43,797 bases of DNA. It comes from an uncultured Thiohalocapsa sp. (lineage in GTDB: Bacteria; Pseudomonadota; Gammaproteobacteria; Chromatiales; Chromatiaceae). Position 1 is the first letter of the stretch; the number at the start of each line of letters is the position of its first letter. The stretch is taken from the NCBI RefSeq assembly GCF_913062725.1, contig NZ_CAJXWY010000035.1:1-43797 (forward strand), in the 5' to 3' direction. The position numbers were made by a program, and so were the translations under genes. The notes under the pieces were generated by a model, which searched no databases, had not been told where the DNA came from, and saw only the letters and a list, made by a program, of their open reading frames with translations. This document shows, one piece after another, positions 42,866-43,797 of this stretch.

Positions 42866-43576
42866 ATGGTAAGGAGTAGGCTGCGCCGCGGTGGATCCGG
42901 CCCCACCGCGACCGATGCGCCCACGGCTGGTAACGACCTCGATCCCGTGCTGGAGCGTCTCACGGATCTGGAGCGGCGCTCCCTGCTCGCCGAGCAGGCG
43001 CGTCAGCAGGCACACCGGCTGCGCACACCACTGAGTGTCATTGACCTCATCGCCGAGACCTTGCAGTCGGAAAGCCGCAACGACACCCGGCTCGCCGAGC
43101 GTCTGGCGCGCATTCAGACGGCGGCGGGCAGTCTGGCCACTGAGCTCTCTGAGACGGTGAATGCCACGCGTTTCGGTGATGGTCCGCGCCAACGGCTGGA
43201 TGTAGGCGCCCTGGCCGCTACCGTGGTGCGCAGCTTCGGCGGCGATGCGGCGGCGGATGCCGCCGCCGGCATCGTCATGCCCGCCGAGCGCTGTAGTCTG
43301 GAGGCGGCCTTCGTCCATGCATTGCGTCTGTTGGGTGTCGGCACCGATGGCAACGGTGTCTGCGCGCAACGGCCGCTCCTGCATACCGGGCAACGCGACG
43401 GCGAGGCCTGGCTCGTCATCGGGGTCACCGGTGCTCAACCACCGGATCCGCCGCGCGAGCGCGCCGATCTGCGCCTGATGGCCAAGGCCGCCGAGCGCGT
43501 CGCCCAGGACCACGGCGGCGGCCTGGCACTCGGGCCGGACAGCGTCACCTTCCGCTTACCGTTGGCGGGACAGTAG
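42866..43576 (+). CDS. Degenerate soluble histidine-kinase-like protein
   Basis: The protein is 236 residues with no membrane segment or sensor domain. Residues 40-110 form a HisKA dimerisation domain with His50 in AHRLRTPLSVIDLIAETL, although the acidic residue usually after His is Arg. The following part aligns in spirit with a HATPase domain (QDHGGGLALGPDSVTFRLPL resembles its last strands), but the N-box asparagine and the DxGxG ATP lid are absent. It may be a pseudokinase, phosphotransfer protein or phosphatase partner. The start is uncertain, with no SD before the ATG. The 379-base spacer before it, shared with trkH, holds nothing else I can name. Confidence 0.7.
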   Translation: MVRSRLRRGGSGPTATDAPTAGNDLDPVLERLTDLERRSLLAEQARQQAHRLRTPLSVIDLIAETLQSESRNDTRLAERLARIQTAAGSLATELSETVNATRFGDGPRQRLDVGALAATVVRSFGGDAAADAAAGIVMPAERCSLEAAFVHALRLLGVGTDGNGVCAQRPLLHTGQRDGEAWLVIGVTGAQPPDPPRERADLRLMAKAAERVAQDHGGGLALGPDSVTFRLPLAGQ

Positions 43577-43643
43577 GCCCGGCGCAGCCGACCACCGCAA
43601 CCGCTCGGCCAGCCTGCGCTTGCCTGAGGTCGCCGCGTCGGCC

Positions 43644-43660
43644 ATGACCGTCGCGGTCAT
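43644..43660. terminator. Hairpin between convergent genes
   Basis: ATGACCG-TCG-CGGTCAT is a perfect 7-bp stem located between the kinase-like gene and the convergent gene ending at 43665. There is no T tract, so intrinsic termination is doubtful. Confidence 0.35.
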
Positions 43661-43664
43661 CATG

Positions 43665-43797
43665 TCAACGTGAAGAAAGGCCAGAGCATCAGGTACACCA
43701 CGCCAGCGGCACCGGCGATGTAGAGCAGGGACTGCAACGGGCGGCGGGCGATGCGTTGCAGCGTGCCCTCGCTGAGGCCGGCTCGCCGCTGCGCCGC
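43665..43797 (-). CDS. C-terminal end of a membrane protein (partial)
   Basis: On the minus strand a frame is open from the window edge to a TGA at 43665-43667. Its 44 residues read QRRAGLSEGTLQRIARRPLQ followed by one hydrophobic helix (SLLYIAGAAGVVYLMLWPFF) and TLT. Third positions are strongly G/C. The family cannot be named from this tail. Confidence 0.6.

Overview
This is a high-GC window (about two thirds G+C by eye, not computed) with housekeeping clusters typical of Gammaproteobacteria. The enolase, CTP synthase, MetH, ThiC and malate synthase G sequences, the order pyrG-eno-ftsB-ispD-ispF-truD, and a secreted Gly/Tyr-rich protein of the sulfur-globule type point to a sulfur-oxidising gammaproteobacterium, probably of the Chromatiales/Ectothiorhodospiraceae kind. 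That assignment is inference. I found no tRNA, rRNA, CRISPR array or intact insertion sequence.

Layout. 1-445: the end of a repeat-tailed gene, followed by eroded coding DNA. 446-2520: thiC on the minus strand behind a clear TPP riboswitch. 2876-7837: an Ala-rich lipoprotein, malate synthase G, an orphan ATP-grasp ligase and a 62-residue glycine-zipper lipoprotein. 7988-10827: a NarX-like kinase, a NarL-like regulator and a single-domain rhodanese. 10956-13416: an NmrA-type Rossmann protein, an SDR without its catalytic tyrosine, and a short HPF/RaiA-like protein. 13417-14445: about 1 kb without a convincing gene but with a strong terminator, possibly an sRNA locus. 14446-18649: an Nei-type DNA glycosylase, a DUF4149-like membrane protein, an EamA exporter and two conserved proteins of unknown function. 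18803-26687: a corrinoid neighbourhood (metH, a cysteine-rich small-domain protein, cobQ) interrupted by a broken Uma2-like gene and a DedA protein. 26838-29300: a DnaQ-type exonuclease, an FNR regulator with an FNR box at its own start, and the sulfur-globule gene with a near-consensus promoter and a bidirectional terminator. 29613-35786: pyrG, eno, ftsB, ispD, ispF, truD. 35871-38095: an aldehyde-dehydrogenase remnant, an MFS transporter, a dispersed hairpin repeat and a small conserved protein. 38671-43576: a sigma-54 response regulator and a degenerate histidine kinase flanking trkH-trkA. 43665-43797: the end of a membrane-protein gene leaving the window.

How the genes fit together. MetH needs cobalamin, CobQ makes cobyric acid, and the cysteine-rich small domain is a family often found near corrinoid genes, so these three may share a role. 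FNR, the NarX/NarL-like pair and the rhodanese fit a lifestyle that couples redox sensing to sulfur metabolism. IspD and IspF are both steps of the MEP isoprenoid route.

The window also holds several fragments of decayed genes (145-360, about 23405-23535, 23687-24070, 35871-35982, possibly 37391-37520), so the spaces between the housekeeping blocks look like sites of gene loss. I see no complete, clearly undescribed multi-gene system. The best leads are the kinase/regulator pair around trkHA, the cysteine-bearing NarX-like kinase with its rhodanese, the orphan ATP-grasp enzyme, the covarying hairpin repeat and the candidate sRNA.
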